From assembly GCF_000577615.1 (NCBI RefSeq), contig NZ_CBXX010000047.1:1-35327 (forward strand): 35,327 bases of DNA, given 5' to 3'. Source of the DNA: Herbaspirillum sp. RV1423. Its GTDB lineage: Bacteria > Pseudomonadota > Gammaproteobacteria > Burkholderiales > Burkholderiaceae_D. Of this stretch, positions 15,807 to 24,965 are shown piece by piece (the first letter of the stretch is position 1; each line of letters starts with the position of its first letter). Both the position numbers and the translations under genes were made by a program. The notes below the pieces were generated by a model. It was not told the origin of the DNA. It saw only the letters and a list, made by a program, of their open reading frames with translations, and ran no database searches.

Positions 15807-16718
15807 TCAGGCGGCCACGCGTTCGAGCGTGAGGCTGCCGTTCAGCAGTTCTTCGGCAAACATCTCGGCGGTGCGGGCGGCGGCCGCCGTCATGATGTCG
15901 AGGTTGCCGGCGTATTTCGGCAGGTAGTCGCCCAGCCCTTCCACTTCAAGGAACACCGATACGCGGTTGCCGTCGAAGACCGGGCCGTTGATCAGTTTGT
16001 AGCCGGGCACGTATTTCTGCACGTCGGCGATCATGGCGTGGATCGAGGCGGTGATGCGCTCCTCGTCGGGCGCCGACTCGGTCATGCAGTGCACGGTGTC
16101 GCGCATGATGATCGGCGGCTCGGCCGGGTTCAACACGATGATCGCCTTGCTCTCCTTTGCGCCGCCCACGTCGCGAATCGCGCCGGCCGTGGTGCGGGTG
16201 AATTCGTCGATATTCTTGCGGGTGCCGGGACCGGCGGAGCGCGACGCGACGGTGGCGATGATTTCGCCGTACGCCACCGGCTGCACGCGCGACACCGCAG
16301 CCACCATCGGGATCGTCGCCTGGCCACCGCAAGTGACCATGTTCACGTTCATTTCGCTCTTGCCGACCAACGTCTTCAGGTTCACCGGCGGGATGCAGAA
16401 CGGGCCGATCGCGGCCGGCGTGAGGTCGATCATCAGCACGCCCAGCGCGTTGAGCTTGCGCGAATTTTCGGCGTGGACATAGGCGCTGGTGGCGTCGAAC
16501 GCGATCTGCACGCCGTCTTCGATGACGTGCGGCAGCAGGCCGTCAACGCCGTCGGCGGTGGTCTTGATGCCCATCTCGCGGGCGCGCTTTAGGCCGTCCG
16601 AATCCGGGTCGATGCCCACCATCCAGACCGGTTCCAGCACGGCGCTGCGCTGCAGCTTGGCCAGCAGGTCGGTGCCGATATTGCCCGGCCCGATCACTGC
16701 GCATTTGATTTTTTTCAT
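15807..16718 (-). CDS. dmpF: Acetaldehyde dehydrogenase (acylating)
   Basis: The 303-aa protein starts MKKIKCAVIGPGNIGTDLL, an NAD-binding glycine motif, and holds the catalytic Cys130 in NMVTCGGQATIPM. It converts acetaldehyde with CoA and NAD to acetyl-CoA while bound to DmpG. GGAGC before the ATG at 16718 fixes the start; the open frame extends upstream into nonsense. Length fits the DmpF/MhpF family. Confidence 0.95.
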   Translation of the reverse strand: MKKIKCAVIGPGNIGTDLLAKLQRSAVLEPVWMVGIDPDSDGLKRAREMGIKTTADGVDGLLPHVIEDGVQIAFDATSAYVHAENSRKLNALGVLMIDLTPAAIGPFCIPPVNLKTLVGKSEMNVNMVTCGGQATIPMVAAVSRVQPVAYGEIIATVASRSAGPGTRKNIDEFTRTTAGAIRDVGGAKESKAIIVLNPAEPPIIMRDTVHCMTESAPDEERITASIHAMIADVQKYVPGYKLINGPVFDGNRVSVFLEVEGLGDYLPKYAGNLDIMTAAAARTAEMFAEELLNGSLTLERVAA

Positions 16719-16764
16719 GGAAGATGCTCCGATAAAGTCGTTAGGTAAAGCCAGGTCCTGGACG

Positions 16765-17547
16765 TCAATGGAAGCGCACCGAGCAGCCGCCAAGGCCGCC
16801 GATGCTGACGCGGAAGCTGTCGCCGGCCTTGGCGGGGAACATCGCCGCCAGTGCGCCGGACAGGATGACTTCGCCGGCCTTGAGCGGAATGCCAAGCGCG
16901 CCCATGGTGTTGGCCAGCCACGCCACCGCATTTACCGGCGAGCCGAGGGCCGCGGCGCCGGCCCCGGTGGCGATGATTTCGCCGTTGCGCTCAAGGACCA
17001 TGCCGCACAGCGAGAGGTCGATCTTGCGCGGATCGACCGCCTGGTCGCCCAGCACGAACACCCCGCACGAAGCGTTGTCGGCCACGGTGTCGCCGATCTT
17101 GATCTTCCAGTCGCGGATGCGCGAGTCGACGATCTCGAAGCACGGCATCACGCATTCGGTGGCGGCCAGCACCTCGGCGTTGGTCACGCCGGGGCCCATC
17201 AGGTCCTTCTTGAGGATGAAGGCGATCTCGCCCTCGGCCTTGGGCTGGATCAGGGTGTCGATCGGCACCGACGCGCCTTCGTTGTAGATCATCCCGTCGA
17301 GCATGTAGCCGAAGTCGGGCTGGTACACGCCGAGCATGTTCATCACGGCGCGCGAGGTGACGCCGATCTTCTTGCCGATGATGCGTTCGCCGGCTTCGAC
17401 CCGGCGTTCGATCATGCGCTGCTGGATGCGGTAGGCATGTTCCACCGTCAGCTCGGGGTGGCGCGCGGTCAGCGGATCGATCACCGAACGCGTAATCAGA
17501 GCCTGGTACAGTTCGTCGCCGAGCTGGGTAATGAGTGTCTTGTCCAT
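16765..17547 (-). CDS. dmpE: 2-Hydroxypent-2,4-dienoate hydratase
   Basis: The 260-aa protein is the DmpE/MhpD-type hydratase: GKKIGVTSRAVMNMLGVYQP, then EGEIAFILKKDLMGPGV (metal-binding Glu) and CFEIVDSRIRDWKIKIGDTVAD. It adds water to 2-hydroxypenta-2,4-dienoate to give 4-hydroxy-2-oxovalerate. The ATG at 17547 lies two bases after the dmpC stop; a GTG six codons upstream overlaps dmpC. Position between dmpC and dmpF agrees with the pathway. Confidence 0.93.
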   Translation of the reverse strand: MDKTLITQLGDELYQALITRSVIDPLTARHPELTVEHAYRIQQRMIERRVEAGERIIGKKIGVTSRAVMNMLGVYQPDFGYMLDGMIYNEGASVPIDTLIQPKAEGEIAFILKKDLMGPGVTNAEVLAATECVMPCFEIVDSRIRDWKIKIGDTVADNASCGVFVLGDQAVDPRKIDLSLCGMVLERNGEIIATGAGAAALGSPVNAVAWLANTMGALGIPLKAGEVILSGALAAMFPAKAGDSFRVSIGGLGGCSVRFH

Positions 17548-17549
17548 GG

Positions 17550-19004
17550 TCACAGTTTGATGCACACGTTTTTAAGTTCGGTATAAAACTCGAGCGAATG
17601 GACGCCGCCTTCGCGCCCGATGCCCGACTGCTTGGAGCCGCCAAACGGCGTGCGCAAATCGCGCAGGAACCAGGAGTTGACCCAGACGATGCCCGCTTCC
17701 AGTACGCCGCCGAGGCGATGCGCGCGCTGCAGGTTGGTGGTCCACACCGCGGCGGCCAGGCCGTAGGGGTTGTCGTTGGCGCGGCGGATGACTTCTTCTT
17801 CGCTGTCGAATGGGGAGATGTGGCAGCACGGGCCGAAGATCTCGTCGCGCATCACCGCCGCGCTGTCGGGCAGGCCGGTCCAGATGGTCGGCTCGACCCA
17901 CGAGCCGGCTTCCAGTGCGGCCGGCATGTCCGGAACCCCGCCGCCGGTGACGACGGTGGCGCCCTCTTCCACCGCCTTGCGGTAGTACGACAGTACCTTG
18001 TCGCGGTGCTCCTGCGAGATCAGGGGGCCCATCTTGCTGGCCGGGTCGGCGGGCAGGCCGGGCTTCATGCTCTCGGCGCCGCGCTTCAGGCGGCTGACGA
18101 ATTCGTCGAAGATCGGGCGCTCGACGTACACGCGCTCGGTGCCCAGGCATACCTGGCCGCAGTTGGCAAAGGTGGAGCGCAAGGTGCCTTCGATGGCAGC
18201 GTCCATGTCGCAATCGGCAAAGACGATGGCGGCGTTCTTGCCGCCCATTTCGAGCGACACAGGACGGGCGCCGTCCGCTGCGGCCTTCATGATGGCCGCG
18301 CCGGTGCGCGTCTCGCCGGTGAAGGTGATGGCGCTGACGCCGGGGTGGGTGGTCAGGAACTCGCCGGCGGCGTCCGGGCCGAAGCCGTTGACCACGTTGA
18401 ACACGCCCTTCGGCATGCCCACCTTGTTCATCACTTCGCCCAGCAGGGCGGCGGTCTGCGGCGTTTCCTCGGAAGGTTTGACGACGACCGTGTTGCCGCA
18501 CGCGAGCGCCGGGCCGAGTTTCCAGGTCATCAGCAGGAACGGCAGGTTCCACGGGCAGATGACCGCCACCACGCCGACCGGGCGGCGCAGCGAATAGTTC
18601 AGCGCGCCGCGTCCGTCGGGGGTGGCCATTTCGAAGAATTCGGACGGCACGTTCTTGACCACGTCAGCGAAGATCTTGAAGTTGGCGGCGCCGCGCGGCA
18701 CGTCGACGTGGCGGATGAAGTGGGACGGCTGGCCGATGTCGCTCATTTCGGCTTCGGCGAAATCGTCGAAGCGGCGGGTGATTTCGTCGGCCACCGCGTA
18801 CAGCATGTCGACGCGGTCGGCGACCGCCAGCTTGCCCCAGGGGCCGTCAAGCGCGCTGCGGGCGGCGCGTACCGCGGCATCGACCTCGGGCTTGCCGGCG
18901 GCCGCGACGCGGGCGATCACCTTGCCGTCGTACGGGGTCGTCTTGTCGAACCAGTCGGTGGTTGCGACAAATTCGCCGTTGATGAAGTTAAGTATTTCTT
19001 TCAT
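17550..19004 (-). CDS. dmpC: 2-Hydroxymuconic semialdehyde dehydrogenase
   Basis: This 484-aa aldehyde dehydrogenase has Glu252 in LEMGGKNAAIVFADCD and the catalytic Cys286 in NCGQVCLGTERVYVE, with FGGSKQSGIGREGG near the end, as in DmpC/XylG. It oxidises 2-hydroxymuconic semialdehyde to 4-oxalocrotonate with NAD, the main branch for catechol itself. The ATG at 19004 starts MKEILNFINGEF, as in the family; AAGGA lies upstream. It follows the GlcG-like gene by 23 bp. Confidence 0.94.
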   Translation of the reverse strand: MKEILNFINGEFVATTDWFDKTTPYDGKVIARVAAAGKPEVDAAVRAARSALDGPWGKLAVADRVDMLYAVADEITRRFDDFAEAEMSDIGQPSHFIRHVDVPRGAANFKIFADVVKNVPSEFFEMATPDGRGALNYSLRRPVGVVAVICPWNLPFLLMTWKLGPALACGNTVVVKPSEETPQTAALLGEVMNKVGMPKGVFNVVNGFGPDAAGEFLTTHPGVSAITFTGETRTGAAIMKAAADGARPVSLEMGGKNAAIVFADCDMDAAIEGTLRSTFANCGQVCLGTERVYVERPIFDEFVSRLKRGAESMKPGLPADPASKMGPLISQEHRDKVLSYYRKAVEEGATVVTGGGVPDMPAALEAGSWVEPTIWTGLPDSAAVMRDEIFGPCCHISPFDSEEEVIRRANDNPYGLAAAVWTTNLQRAHRLGGVLEAGIVWVNSWFLRDLRTPFGGSKQSGIGREGGVHSLEFYTELKNVCIKL

Positions 19005-19027
19005 TGGTAAGGTCCTTGGATTCGCGG

Positions 19028-19459
19028 TTACGACTCGAGCGACGCGGCGGCCAGGCCGGCGCGCGCACATGCTTCATCTTGTTCCTCGGAGGCGCCCGAG
19101 ACGCCGATCGCGCCGATCACGGCAGCGCCGGCCCGGATCGGCAGCCCGCCGCCAAACATCACGAACCGTGGGCGCAGGGGAAGGCCCTGGCGCAGCGCGG
19201 CCGACTCCTGCTCCAGCACCTTGCCCCACTGGCTGGTCGGCAAACCGAAGCTCAGCGCGGTGTAGGCCTTGTCCTCGCTGATACCGATCGAGTGCAGCGG
19301 CGCACCGCCCATGCGCAGGAAAGCGAGTGGATTGCCGCCGGCATCGACCAGGGCAACATTGATCCTGACGCCCAGTTCGACGGCGTGGCGGACCGCGCCC
19401 ACGGCGGCGCGCTGCGCCGCTTCCCACCCAAATTCCTGCTGGTCTGATCCTGGTGTCAT
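19028..19459 (-). CDS. GlcG/HbpS-like protein of the lower meta operon
   Basis: The 143-aa protein has the GlcG/HbpS pattern: NVALVDAGGNPLAFLRMGGA in the first half and GGGLPIRAGAAVIGAIGVSG near the end. Members bind haem or other small ligands; similar genes, for example nahX-type ones, accompany meta-cleavage operons, but their job is not settled. A strong AAGGAGG lies before the ATG at 19459. It is the first gene of the lower operon, facing the LysR gene across a 152-bp promoter region. Confidence 0.8.
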   Translation of the reverse strand: MTPGSDQQEFGWEAAQRAAVGAVRHAVELGVRINVALVDAGGNPLAFLRMGGAPLHSIGISEDKAYTALSFGLPTSQWGKVLEQESAALRQGLPLRPRFVMFGGGLPIRAGAAVIGAIGVSGASEEQDEACARAGLAAASLES

Positions 19460-19508
19460 GTGCTGCCTCCTTGACTACGATTCTATGGAGCGCGTTTCAT
19501 TCTGTAAA

Positions 19509-19544
19509 ATACTAAATAGGTCTTGATTGATACCGAATAGGTAT
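19509..19544. promoter_or_regulatory. Twin LysR-type binding boxes
   Basis: ATACCGAATAGGTAT at 19530-19544 is an exact ATAC-N7-GTAT box with the T-N11-A core of LysR-type regulators. An imperfect copy, ATACTAAATAGGTCT, lies at 19509-19523. The two are 21 bp apart, so they lie on the same face of the helix, like a recognition and an activation site. They sit between the divergent lysR gene and lower operon. The sequence is seen; binding is inferred. Confidence 0.75.
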
Positions 19545-19611
19545 GGCTTTACGTTGCGCAATCGATGCGCCTGGGGTATAACTTTGCAGTCTCCTTCCTC
19601 GGTCAATTCCA

Positions 19612-20517
19612 ATGGACCTGCGTCAGATCCGTTACTTCCTGGTGCTCGCCAGCGAGCTCAATTTCACGCGCGCCGCTGGCCGGCTGCACATTTCGCAGCC
19701 GCCGCTGACGCGCCAGATCCAGCAGCTCGAGGCGAGCATGGGCGTGGTGCTGTTCGAGCGAACCACGCGCGGCGTGGCCCTGACCCCGGCCGGCGCGGTG
19801 TTCCTGGAGGAGGCGCGCAAGATCGTCGCCCTTACCGACCAGGCCACCAACAAGACGCGGCTGGCGCACCAGGGGCAGCTGGGACGGCTCGACATCGGCG
19901 TGTTCGGCTCGGCGATCCTGAACGTGATTCCGACTCTCTTGATCGAACTGCGCAAGACCCATCCCGACATCGTCATCTCGCTGCAGAACACGACCAAGAT
20001 CCAGCAGGTCGAGGCGGTGCGCGAGAAACGGCTCGACATCGGCTTTAACCGCGTGTTCCCCGAGGTGGAGGACCTGGTGGTGGAGACGGTGATGATGGAA
20101 AGCCTGTACGTGGCGATGCACAAGGACCACGAGCTGGTGCGGCGGCGTACGCTGGCGGTCAGGGACCTGAACAACCAGCCGCTGATCCTGTTCCCCAACA
20201 ACGTGCGCCCGACCTTTGCCGACAACGTGGTGTCGCTGCTGCGCGACGAGGGCTTGACGCCCAACGTGGTGCATGAGGTGGAAGACGTGATGACCTGCAT
20301 TGCGCTGGTGTCGGCCGGGCTGGGGATGGCGGTGGTGCCGGAATCGGCGGTGAACCTGCAGCTGCCCGGCGTGCGCTACCACCCGCTGCGCTCGGCGGAG
20401 GCGAAGGTCGACCTGAGCTGCGTGTACCGCGCGGACAATGCCTCGCCGGCGCTGATGGGGTTTCTCGACATCGTACGCAAGGTACGCAGCCGCAAGATCA
20501 AGCTGGTGACCGAGTAG
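19612..20517 (+). CDS. LysR-type regulator of the meta-cleavage operon
   Basis: The 301-aa protein starts MDLRQIRYFLVLASELNFTR and continues AAGRLHISQPPLTRQIQQLE, the winged helix-turn-helix of LysR proteins. A periplasmic-binding-like effector domain follows (GVFGSAILNVIPTLL, then GLGMAVVPESAVNLQLPG). It resembles CatR/BenM-type regulators and is placed like AphT of Comamonas testosteroni phenol clusters. It lies between the upper and lower operons, on the opposite strand, and probably controls the lower operon through the boxes at 19509-19544 with a ring-cleavage product as inducer. The effector is an inference. Confidence 0.92.
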   Translation: MDLRQIRYFLVLASELNFTRAAGRLHISQPPLTRQIQQLEASMGVVLFERTTRGVALTPAGAVFLEEARKIVALTDQATNKTRLAHQGQLGRLDIGVFGSAILNVIPTLLIELRKTHPDIVISLQNTTKIQQVEAVREKRLDIGFNRVFPEVEDLVVETVMMESLYVAMHKDHELVRRRTLAVRDLNNQPLILFPNNVRPTFADNVVSLLRDEGLTPNVVHEVEDVMTCIALVSAGLGMAVVPESAVNLQLPGVRYHPLRSAEAKVDLSCVYRADNASPALMGFLDIVRKVRSRKIKLVTE

Positions 20518-20526
20518 ACCCGTGCA

Positions 20527-20552
20527 ACGCGTGGGTGCTCGTGCCCACGCGT
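20527..20552. terminator. Bidirectional hairpin between convergent genes
   Basis: ACGCGTGGG (20527-20535) and CCCACGCGT (20544-20552) form a perfect 9-bp stem with an 8-base loop, in the 48-bp gap between the lysR stop and the dmpB stop. No T tract follows, so termination may be weak or need Rho. Placement between convergent genes supports the call. Confidence 0.65.
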
Positions 20553-20565
20553 GCCTCCGTCCTGG

Positions 20566-21510
20566 TCAGGTGTAAACAGTCGTGAAGCTCTCCTCCAATA
20601 CCCCGGTGTGATAGAAGATACTGCGCCCGGCCTGGTCCTCGGTCCAGGTCACGACCGGCTTGTCGCGCTGCGCCTGGTAGCCGAGCCCCGCAAAGGTCTC
20701 ATTGCGGTTGCCCGACGGGTCGAAGAAGTAGATCGTCTCGCCGCGCGTGAGGCCGTGGCGCGTCGGCGCCACGTCGATCCGCACCCGGTTCTTGGCCATG
20801 ATGTCGCCCGCCTTCAGGATGTCGTGCCACGAATCGAGGAAGAACGACAGGTGGTGCAAGCCGGCGCGCTCGCCGCCGACGAAGGCAATGTCGTGCGGCT
20901 TGCTCGAATGCGACAGGAACGACGCCAGCTGGAACGCGCCGTCCGGTCCCACCGTGATCTGCTCGGTCTGGAAGAAGTTGAGCGCCTCGATGAAGAACCG
21001 GGTGTTTTCCGCGACCTTGTTGATGCCGTTGGCGGGGTCGAATTCGCACATCAGCAGGCAGTGGTCGAGCCAGTGCGCGCCGGCACCGCGCACGTCGTCC
21101 GGCCAAGGGTCGGGGTTGGTCGAGCCGACGTCGGTGCCGACGCATTCCTTCTGCGCAAACAGGCGCATCTCGTGCCCGCTGGGCATGGCAAACCGGAGCA
21201 TGCGCCCGCAGTCGGGCAGGCTGCCTGCCGCCAGGTGCTCGACCGCGATCCCGTGCGCGCCGATCCGCTCGGCCAGCGCATCGAGGTCGCTGTCGCGCTC
21301 GACCTTGTACGCCACATGGTTGAATCCCGCCTGGTCCGATGGCGTCAGGATCACCGAATACTTGTCCCACTCGTCCCAGCATTTGAGGTACACATTGCCC
21401 TCGGCGTCGGTGTGGGTGGTCTTCATGCCGACCACGTTTTCGTAATGCTTCACCGATGCCGCCATGTCCATCACCTTGATGCTGATGTGGCCTATCCGCA
21501 TGACACCCAT
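20566..21510 (-). CDS. dmpB: Catechol 2,3-dioxygenase
   Basis: The 314-aa extradiol dioxygenase has the iron ligands expected of the type I family: His150 in HWLDHCLLM, His219/220 in GLHHLSFFLD, and Glu271 in NRNETFAG. It opens catechol between carbons 2 and 3 to give the yellow 2-hydroxymuconic semialdehyde. AGGAGACAG precedes the ATG at 21510. It is the last gene of the upper operon, 28 bp after dmpQ. Confidence 0.96.
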   Translation of the reverse strand: MGVMRIGHISIKVMDMAASVKHYENVVGMKTTHTDAEGNVYLKCWDEWDKYSVILTPSDQAGFNHVAYKVERDSDLDALAERIGAHGIAVEHLAAGSLPDCGRMLRFAMPSGHEMRLFAQKECVGTDVGSTNPDPWPDDVRGAGAHWLDHCLLMCEFDPANGINKVAENTRFFIEALNFFQTEQITVGPDGAFQLASFLSHSSKPHDIAFVGGERAGLHHLSFFLDSWHDILKAGDIMAKNRVRIDVAPTRHGLTRGETIYFFDPSGNRNETFAGLGYQAQRDKPVVTWTEDQAGRSIFYHTGVLEESFTTVYT

Positions 21511-21538
21511 TTCTGTCTCCTTTTTTGTAATTCGGTTG

Positions 21539-21916
21539 CTATCGGTTTTGCTCGTTTGGCGCCGCTGGCGAACGCAGGAAGGCTTTCTTCATCTTACCCA
21601 CCACTTCCAGCTCCACTTCGCAGTCGGGCACCACGCGGCATGCCAGCACCACGCCCGCTGCTTCTTCCTGCTCGGTTACGTGGGCGCGGCTCATGGCGCC
21701 CGACTTGTGGACCTCGCCGGCGCGGATCGCCACCTTGCACACGCCGCAGCCGCCGTTCAGGCAGCCCGCCGGAATGCATTTGCGGCCGATGCGCGCCATG
21801 CCCTGCAAGATCGTTTCGCTGCTGCCGCACTGGTAGGTTTCGCCGGTTTCGCGGACCCGCACCGTGTGCTTGCAAGCCGCCGCGTCGAGCCCTTCGGTTG
21901 TCGTCAGGGTTCCCAT
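21539..21916 (-). CDS. dmpQ: Plant-type ferredoxin for dioxygenase reactivation
   Basis: The 125-aa protein carries the 2Fe-2S cysteines Cys52, Cys57, Cys60 and Cys93 in GCLNGGCGVCK and LACRVV. DmpQ/XylT ferredoxins reduce the oxidised iron of catechol 2,3-dioxygenase and so keep it active with substituted catechols. It starts one base after the dmpP stop and lies directly before dmpB, the expected place. Confidence 0.92.
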   Translation of the reverse strand: MGTLTTTEGLDAAACKHTVRVRETGETYQCGSSETILQGMARIGRKCIPAGCLNGGCGVCKVAIRAGEVHKSGAMSRAHVTEQEEAAGVVLACRVVPDCEVELEVVGKMKKAFLRSPAAPNEQNR

Positions 21917-21917
21917 G

Positions 21918-22982
21918 TCAGATCGCCTTGAACAGTGGGCTGCGGCGCGCGGTCGACTCGGAGTCGGCGGCGGAGATGAATTTTTCCATGTACATATCCC
22001 TTTCGAACAGGCGGCCGCGGATCAGCGTGGTGATGCAGGCGTCGATCATTACCGGCGGGCCGCACATGTAGGCCTTGTGCTGGCGGAAGTCACCGCCGAA
22101 GTGGCGCGTCGCCACGTCGTGCACGAAGCCGGTTTCGCCTTCCCATGCGTCGCTCTCGGCCGGCGCCGACAGCGCCGGCACATAGGTGAGGTTGGGATGG
22201 CGCGCGGCCAGGTCGCGGAACAGCTCGTCGTCATACAGCTCGGCACGGTGGCGGGCGCCGTAGACCAGCGTGATGGCGCGCGTCTCGCCGCGCTCGAGCA
22301 GGTCGAGGATCATCGATTTGGGGCTCGACAGGCCGGTGCCGCCGGCCAGGAACAGCAGCTTTTCGGGCGCCGAGCGGCGCACGAAAAAGCGGCCGTAGGG
22401 ACCGTTCAGGCGCAGGCGGTCGCCTTCCCTGAGCTGGTTGTGGATATAGCCGGTGGCCTGGCCGCCGGGCACGTTGCGGATATTGAGCTCGATCATCCGT
22501 TTTTGCGACGGTGCGTTGGCGAGCGAGAACGCGCGCGGCTGGTCCAGCCCCGGCACGTGCAGGTTCACGTACTGGCCGGCCTGGAAATCGATGCCGTCGC
22601 CATCGAGCTCGATGTACACGCCCTTGGCGGTCGGGGTCAGATCGACGATCTTCGCCACGGTGCCGGTGAAGTCCTGCATCGGATGCATCTCGGCGTCGGG
22701 TTCCTCGTCGATCTCCGCTTCGATCACGATATCGCACGAGGCGGTCGCTACGCATGCCAGGCACTTGCCTTCGTCGCGCTCGAAATCCATCAGCGCAAAC
22801 GGCGAGGCGTCGCCGATATCGACTTCGCCCTCGACCACCTGCACTTTGCAGGTGCCGCACAGGCCATGCAGGCATGCGTGGGGGATGTAGACGCCGGCGC
22901 GCAGGGCGGCGTCGAGCAGGGTCTGCCCGGCCTCGACCTCGACGGTCTGGCTCAGGGGTTCAATACACATTCTCGCGTTCAT
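21918..22982 (-). CDS. dmpP: Phenol hydroxylase reductase component (P5)
   Basis: The 354-aa protein has an N-terminal 2Fe-2S domain (Cys37, Cys42, Cys45, Cys77), a FAD domain with RAFSLANAPSQKRM (the R-x-[YF]-[ST] FAD motif), and a NAD domain with FLAGGTGLSSPKSMI and YMCGPPVMIDA. It passes electrons from NADH to the oxygenase. GAGGAG precedes the ATG. The domain order is that of DmpP. Confidence 0.95.
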   Translation of the reverse strand: MNARMCIEPLSQTVEVEAGQTLLDAALRAGVYIPHACLHGLCGTCKVQVVEGEVDIGDASPFALMDFERDEGKCLACVATASCDIVIEAEIDEEPDAEMHPMQDFTGTVAKIVDLTPTAKGVYIELDGDGIDFQAGQYVNLHVPGLDQPRAFSLANAPSQKRMIELNIRNVPGGQATGYIHNQLREGDRLRLNGPYGRFFVRRSAPEKLLFLAGGTGLSSPKSMILDLLERGETRAITLVYGARHRAELYDDELFRDLAARHPNLTYVPALSAPAESDAWEGETGFVHDVATRHFGGDFRQHKAYMCGPPVMIDACITTLIRGRLFERDMYMEKFISAADSESTARRSPLFKAI

Positions 22983-22991
22983 GCCAGCTCC

Positions 22992-23354
22992 TCAGAAACC
23001 CGTGTTGCCGATGCCGTTCAAGCCGGGGGTTGCGAGGCGCAGCAGCGATTTGTGGGCGACGCCGTTCTCGGCGATGCTCCTGTCCATGTCGGGCGTGAAG
23101 CGCGCGCCGTCGAGCGACCATTCGGTCGCGGCCCAGTCGATCCTGGCGAAATCCGGATGGGCGCCATACACCGACGGCAGCAGGTCCTTGACCAGCGCCC
23201 CGAACGGCATCTGCGGCGGCAGCGGAAAGACGCCGGCGAACGGGAACATCATGTGCTCGTCCCATCCGATGTACACCACCTGGTTGCCGTGGAAATTCTC
23301 GACTGCGTCCGCGTTCGGGCCGCTGTAGTTTTCGTATGCTGCTTTGACTGCCAT
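22992..23354 (-). CDS. dmpO: Phenol hydroxylase oxygenase subunit (P4)
   Basis: The 120-aa protein (MAVKAAYENYSGPNADAVEN) is the small gamma subunit of the multicomponent phenol hydroxylase, with WDEHMMFPFAGVFPLPPQMP typical of DmpO. It forms part of the (LNO)2 oxygenase and has no cofactor. CAGGAGACAACC precedes the ATG. Length fits the family. Confidence 0.93.
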   Translation of the reverse strand: MAVKAAYENYSGPNADAVENFHGNQVVYIGWDEHMMFPFAGVFPLPPQMPFGALVKDLLPSVYGAHPDFARIDWAATEWSLDGARFTPDMDRSIAENGVAHKSLLRLATPGLNGIGNTGF

Positions 23355-23411
23355 GGTTGTCTCCTGATTGTGTGGTGCTTGCGCCGGACGATCCGCGGCC
23401 GGCGCCTGGTG

Positions 23412-24929
23412 TCACGCTGCCTCGTCGTCCTTGTTCAGGCCCTTCCACTCGTTCCAGTTGGCGTTATCGCGCGAATGCAGGAACTCGCCGGGGTCGTTCT
23501 CGGAGAAGTGGTAGTACTTGAGGACATCGGGAATCGTCGGGCCGCCGCAGTTGCCCTGGAAGATCTGGTGCGGCGGCAGCCAGGCCTGCACATATTTTTC
23601 GGGCTCGTGGTCGAACACCGACTTGCAGCCGTCCGAACAGAAATGGAATTTGTCGCCGTTGTAGGTGCTGTGCTTGTACACGCGCTCGGTCGGCTTGCTG
23701 GTGTCGGTATGGACCATCGGGAGCTGGCAGGTCTGGCACAGCTGCGGCAGTGCTTGGGAGTAGAAGCGCTTGCCGGCCTTTTCCTGGGCGCGCAGGTATT
23801 CGAAGCGCGGGCGGTAGTACTTGTCGAAGGTGTTCGGGTATTTTTCGGACAGCCAGTCCAGCTCGGAGTCCTCGGGCACCCAGGTGTGGAAGCCGGCGGC
23901 GTTGCCGACGCTGTAGAAGGTCAGCCACAGCTGGTGGGTGATGTGTTCCTTCTCCTCGACCGATTTCTCCCAGAACTTGGGCATCGTGATGCCGTAGCGT
24001 CCCAGGTCGTCGAACAGCGCCTTGCCGTTCTGCTCGAAGTACATCTCCCAGCCTTCTTTCCACGACATCACGCGCTTCGGATGCATGTAGTCCATCATCA
24101 TGCCGACGATGCCGAGCAGGCGGTAGCCGCGCCAGAAGTACTTGTCGATCCAGCGCTGCACGATGGGCAGGTTGTCGGGGTGCTGCTCGAGGATGAACTT
24201 GATCACCTCCAGGCCCAGCGTCATGTGGCGCGATTCGTCCGACTGGGCCGAGAAGCCGAAGTTCACGGTGGCCATGTCGCCGTTGTAGGCGGCGCCCGAC
24301 ATGAAGGGCATGAACAGCAGGTTGGTCAGCACGTACTCGAACGAGAACGAGATGGCGGTGACGAATTCGAACGGGCCGGCCGACAGCGCGTCCTCGAAAT
24401 ACGATTTCGGCACCGACAGGTACCAGGCGCGGTCGTACATGTGGAACGGGTCGTGCAGGCCGTCGAAGTACTTGTTGTACTGGCTGATGGTGTGCAGCTG
24501 GGTCTGCGCGTGGCGCAGTTCGTCGATCGACTGCATCTGCGAGGCGACCTGGGCACCGACCCCGGGGAAGGCGCGGCCGGCCATCGCAAAGCCGCGGTGG
24601 GCGCCGTATTCGAGCGGGGTGACCGCCGTCAGGAAGATCTTCAGGCTGTTGATGTAGCGCGCGTCCGACACGCCGAGGTGTGCGTTGTTCTGGGTGAAGG
24701 CGTCGATCACCGCGTACAGCTTGCGCTCCTTTTCACCCTGGTATTTCCAGTAGGCGTCCATGGTCAGGCGGAACGGGTCTTCCCACTTGCTCCAGTCTTC
24801 GATCTTGATGCCTTCGAAGTCGCACAGCGGGAATACCTCGGACTGCGACTTGTACGAAAAATCCCAGGCCAGGTCGCTGGTCATGGTGGTGTACTTGTCC
24901 TTCAAACTCATTTTCTTGGCTTGGGCCAC
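23412..24929 (-). CDS. dmpN: Phenol hydroxylase large oxygenase subunit (P3)
   Basis: The 505-aa catalytic subunit shows the diiron ligands of bacterial multicomponent monooxygenases: Glu107 (LEYGAH), Glu137 and His140 (DELRHAQ), Glu198 (FSFEYVLTN), Glu232 and His235 (DESRHMTLG). It hydroxylates phenol to catechol with O2. The C-terminal half has a YHS-like metal segment with Cys pairs (CQTCQLPMV and FCSDGCKSVF), as in DmpN. AGGAGACAATC precedes the ATG at 24929. No lesion is visible. Confidence 0.97.
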   Translation of the reverse strand: MAQAKKMSLKDKYTTMTSDLAWDFSYKSQSEVFPLCDFEGIKIEDWSKWEDPFRLTMDAYWKYQGEKERKLYAVIDAFTQNNAHLGVSDARYINSLKIFLTAVTPLEYGAHRGFAMAGRAFPGVGAQVASQMQSIDELRHAQTQLHTISQYNKYFDGLHDPFHMYDRAWYLSVPKSYFEDALSAGPFEFVTAISFSFEYVLTNLLFMPFMSGAAYNGDMATVNFGFSAQSDESRHMTLGLEVIKFILEQHPDNLPIVQRWIDKYFWRGYRLLGIVGMMMDYMHPKRVMSWKEGWEMYFEQNGKALFDDLGRYGITMPKFWEKSVEEKEHITHQLWLTFYSVGNAAGFHTWVPEDSELDWLSEKYPNTFDKYYRPRFEYLRAQEKAGKRFYSQALPQLCQTCQLPMVHTDTSKPTERVYKHSTYNGDKFHFCSDGCKSVFDHEPEKYVQAWLPPHQIFQGNCGGPTIPDVLKYYHFSENDPGEFLHSRDNANWNEWKGLNKDDEAA

Positions 24930-24965
24930 GATTGTCTCCTGTGATGTTTTGAGGTTGCGCCTGGG

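Noticed and set aside
21864..24944. A 1026-codon open frame on the plus strand across dmpP, O and N
   Set aside because: It is the antisense shadow of three well-identified genes in high-GC DNA, with a His/Val/Gly-rich composition and no family likeness. The same holds for the long plus-strand frames over 9691-11340, 14696-15832 and 17535-19010.
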